In this document: positions 5,989-7,485 of the stretch, piece after piece | Numbering within the stretch: position 1 is the first letter of the stretch | Layout of the letters: each line of letters starts with the position of its first letter | Assembly: GCA_937896275.1 (NCBI GenBank) | Contig: CALBMW010000460.1 | Coordinates: forward strand, 1-7,485 | From: an uncultured Myxococcales bacterium | GTDB taxonomy: Bacteria; Myxococcota_A; Bradymonadia; UBA7976; UBA1532 | Direction: 5' to 3' | DNA length: 7,485 nucleotides | Position numbers and translations under genes: made by a program | Notes under the pieces: model-generated | What the model was told of the DNA's origin: nothing | Seen by the model: only the letters and a program-made list of their open reading frames with translations | The model's database searches: none

Positions 5989-5996
5989 GGTCTCCG

Positions 5997-6029
5997 ATGC
6001 GAGTTGAGAACGCGAGCGTTTACTCGCAT
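5997..6029. promoter_or_regulatory. Nested palindromic operator between tetR and the lipid hydroxylase
   Basis: Outer arms ATGCGAGT (5997-6004) and ACTCGCAT (6022-6029) are a perfect 8-bp inverted repeat. Inside lies a second perfect one, AACGC-GA-GCGTT (6009-6020). The centres are 1.5 bp apart. The element fills the spacer of the rightward promoter and touches the -10 of the leftward promoter, where a TetR dimer or dimer pair would block both. Confidence 0.65.
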
Positions 6030-6032
6030 TCT
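6004..6032 (+). promoter_or_regulatory. Candidate sigma-70-like promoter for the lipid hydroxylase
   Basis: TTGAGA (6004-6009, 5 of 6 to TTGACA), a 17-bp spacer, and CATTCT (6027-6032, 3 of 6 to TATAAT). The start of transcription would be near 6039, giving a leader of about 27 nt with AAGGAGGT before the GTG. The -10 is weak; an alternative TTCTAT at 6029-6034 gives a 19-bp spacer. Confidence 0.4.
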
Positions 6033-6055
6033 ATGGAGGCCATTGGAGATGGCAA
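6028..6055 (-). promoter_or_regulatory. Candidate sigma-70-like promoter for tetR
   Basis: On the minus strand TTGCCA (6055-6050, 5 of 6 to consensus), a 16-bp spacer, and TAGAAT (6033-6028, 5 of 6). Transcription would start near 6021 inside the palindromic operator, about 33 nt before the tetR ATG. This is the best consensus-like promoter in the window. Confidence 0.6.
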
Positions 6056-6061
6056 GGAGGT
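6054..6061 (+). promoter_or_regulatory. Ribosome binding site that sets the hydroxylase start
   Basis: AAGGAGGT is a full-strength Shine-Dalgarno sequence, 4 nt before GTG 6066. In-frame ATG 6033 and the GTG at 5961 have no such site, and 5961 lies inside the divergent tetR coding region. This fixes GTG 6066 as the start. Confidence 0.8.
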
Positions 6062-6065
6062 ACCC

Positions 6066-6644
6066 GTGATCGCCCACCTTCTCGCGGCCCTGTTGGGCGG
6101 CTTTGCCTGGACACTCGCCGAGTACCTGCTGCACCGCTTCAACGGGCACGGTCTCAAGGGGCGCACCCGCTTCTCGCGGCTGCACCTGCAACACCACGCC
6201 GACATCCTGTGGTTCGCGCCCACCTCCGAGAAGCTGCGGGTCGCGGCGGTGGTAGTGCCGCCACTCGCCCTCGGCGGCTGGTTCGCGGTCGGCGCGGCCG
6301 GCCTGACCTTCGCGGCCGGCTTTGGGCTGGTCTACGGCGCCTACGAGGTGCTGCACCGCCGCATCCACACCCACGCCCCACGCACCGCCTACGGGCGATG
6401 GGCCTGCCGCCACCACCTCTACCACCACTTCAAGGCCCCCCAGATGAACCACGGGGTCACCACATCGCTGTGGGATCACGTCTTCCGCACCCATGTGCCG
6501 GTGGGCCGCCTCGTGGTGCCCGCGCGCCAGGCCATGCCGTGGCTGCTCGACGCCGAGGGCGACGTGAAGGCGGCGTTCCGCGAGACCTATGAAGTGGGGC
6601 GCCGCGGACGGGCCGCCGCGCAGCCGGAGCGGGCCGCCGCCTGA
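6066..6644 (+). CDS. Fatty acid hydroxylase / sterol desaturase superfamily membrane protein
   Basis: A 192-residue protein from GTG 6066. It carries the histidine clusters of the di-iron hydroxylase superfamily: H23-x4-H28, H40-x2-HH (43-44), H97-x3-H101-x-H103, HHLYHH (116-121), H129, H138 and H143. LWDHVFRTH at 135-143 matches the conserved end of the domain. Hydrophobic spans lie at about 3-17, 58-72 and 74-90, so it is an inner-membrane enzyme with the metal site facing the cytoplasm. Members use O2 to hydroxylate or desaturate fatty acyl chains, ceramides, sterols or carotenoids; the substrate here cannot be read from sequence. It lacks any cytochrome b5 domain and is short for the family. 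Divergent TetR is its likely repressor. The 3' end overlaps the convergent membrane-protein gene by 58 bp, in the tail GRAAAQPERAAA, encoded partly by a 10-bp duplication (6610-6619 and 6631-6640). Confidence 0.85.
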   Translation: MIAHLLAALLGGFAWTLAEYLLHRFNGHGLKGRTRFSRLHLQHHADILWFAPTSEKLRVAAVVVPPLALGGWFAVGAAGLTFAAGFGLVYGAYEVLHRRIHTHAPRTAYGRWACRHHLYHHFKAPQMNHGVTTSLWDHVFRTHVPVGRLVVPARQAMPWLLDAEGDVKAAFRETYEVGRRGRAAAQPERAAA

Positions 6645-7485
6645 CGCGGGGGCCCTGCCACCGACGCGCGGTCGGGCCACCGAGAGGTCGGCGCCCGGTC
6701 CGCAGGCGGCACGGCCGCGGCGGCGTCGACCAGGCGATCGACGCAGACCCCCACCCCCAGCAGGACCAGGCCCGCGAGCAGCACGACGAAGACTCTGCGA
6801 GCCCGAGCCGGGCGCCGCGCGATGAGCCGCAGCGCCGGGAAGATGAGCGCCACGCAGGCCAGCTGGCCCAGCTCCACGCCCGCGTTGAAGGCGACCAGCG
6901 GGACGACGCGATCGCCGGCCGCGGGCAGCTCTTCGGCCAGCAGCCCCGCGAAGCCCAGGCCATGCACCAACCCAAAGCCCAGGGCGATGGCCAGCGGTCG
7001 CCACGCGTCCTGCCGCCGCTCGGCCGCCGGCCTCAGCTCGGTGCGCAGGCTGACGGCCGCGGCCACGGCGATCGAGCCGGCGATGATCGGCTCGACGAGG
7101 TCCGGGGCCAGGCCCACGATCCCCGTGGCGCCGAGGCCGAGCGTGACGCTGTGCGCGACCGTGAAGCCGGTGACCACCACCAGCACGCGGCGCCAGGTGG
7201 CGCAGGCGATCAGCAGGGCCAGCAGGAAGGCGAGGTGATCCCAGCCGGTGAGGATGTGCTCGACGCCCAGCCGGGCGAACCGGGCGCCGGTCTCGAGCGG
7301 GCCCGGCGCGCGGAGCGTGAGCGTCACGATCCCGCCGTCGCCGCCCAGGACGGCGAGCTGCGTGAGGCCGTCGGCGCCCGTCACCCGCAGCAGCAGGCCC
7401 AGGCCCAGGTCTCCGGTCGCGCCGGGGGCCCAGCCGAGCGCCAGCCGGGCGGGCGCCGCCGGGCAGGTGGCCTGCCCCTCGATCC
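6587..7485 (-). CDS. HupE/UreJ_2-type integral membrane protein (partial, N-terminus outside window)
   Basis: The minus-strand frame is open to the right edge, giving 298 C-terminal residues and a TAG stop at 6589-6587. A GTG at 7384 is in frame but the coding pattern continues upstream, so the gene is treated as partial. Residues 1-65 of the visible part are soluble beta-rich sequence, presumably periplasmic. Family hallmarks follow: GVEHILTGWDHLAFLLALL (73-91), FTVAHSVTLG (107-116), VEPIIAGSIAVAAAV (130-144), ALGFGLVHGLGFAGLL (167-182) and AFNAGVELGQ (198-207), then a last hydrophobic span near 228-243. The invariant His and Asp residues (H76, D82, H83, H111, H174) lie in or beside membrane helices, which has led to metal-transport proposals for HupE/UreJ relatives; the true role of this subgroup is not settled. 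A tail of about 50 Arg/Ala/Pro-rich residues after the last helix runs into the hydroxylase gene on the other strand. Confidence 0.85.
   Translation of the reverse strand, partial: IEGQATCPAAPARLALGWAPGATGDLGLGLLLRVTGADGLTQLAVLGGDGGIVTLTLRAPGPLETGARFARLGVEHILTGWDHLAFLLALLIACATWRRVLVVVTGFTVAHSVTLGLGATGIVGLAPDLVEPIIAGSIAVAAAVSLRTELRPAAERRQDAWRPLAIALGFGLVHGLGFAGLLAEELPAAGDRVVPLVAFNAGVELGQLACVALIFPALRLIARRPARARRVFVVLLAGLVLLGVGVCVDRLVDAAAAVPPADRAPTSRWPDRASVAGPPRQAAARSGCAAARPRRPTS

Noticed and set aside
5961..6065. Earlier in-frame starts for the lipid hydroxylase (GTG 5961, ATG 6033)
   Set aside because: Neither has a ribosome binding site, and 5961 lies inside tetR. AAGGAGGT directly precedes GTG 6066, which starts a membrane helix.
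1..7485. tRNA, rRNA, insertion sequence or phage attachment features
   Set aside because: No transposase, integrase, terminal inverted repeats, tRNA-like cloverleaf or rRNA sequence was recognised on either strand.

Overview
The window comes from a very GC-rich Gram-negative bacterium. Outer-membrane-type proteins, two lipoproteins, a STAND ATPase/TPR regulator, a ZU5-like lipoprotein and an LVIVD-repeat lipoprotein together suggest a myxobacterium-like member of Myxococcota (Polyangia or a relative). That placement is inference from gene content and base composition; no rRNA or other marker gene is present.

Layout, left to right. (1) The 3' end of a beta-propeller-like protein (+). (2) A STAND-type ATPase with TPR repeats and a C-terminal winged-helix DNA-binding domain (+), preceded by what looks like a leaderless promoter. 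(3) An array of eight GC-rich 15-17 bp tandem repeats that begins inside the stop codon of gene 2. (4) A small ZU5-like lipoprotein (+), again with a leaderless-type promoter. (5) A convergent LVIVD-repeat lipoprotein (-), whose stop codon abuts that of the ZU5 gene exactly. (6) A secreted protein (-) joining a trypsin/HtrA-like domain that has lost its catalytic His and Ser to an apparent 8-stranded outer-membrane beta-barrel. (7) A TetR-family regulator (-). (8) A divergent fatty-acid-hydroxylase/sterol-desaturase superfamily protein (+). (9) A HupE/UreJ_2-type membrane protein (-), open at the right edge and overlapping the hydroxylase tail to tail.

How the genes relate. The 77 bp between tetR and the hydroxylase holds two nested inverted repeats and good candidate promoters in both directions, so TetR probably represses itself and the lipid hydroxylase. 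A sequence in the tetR promoter (AGAATGCG, then G/A-G-T and AACG) recurs upstream of the pseudoprotease-barrel gene, so the two may share promoter architecture or regulation. Five of the nine genes encode exported or membrane proteins, which gives the middle of the window a cell-envelope theme, but nothing proves a single pathway.

The best candidates for something undescribed are the pseudoprotease-barrel fusion, the tandem-repeat array at the end of gene 2, and the STAND regulator that lacks the region normally found between its ATPase and TPR parts.
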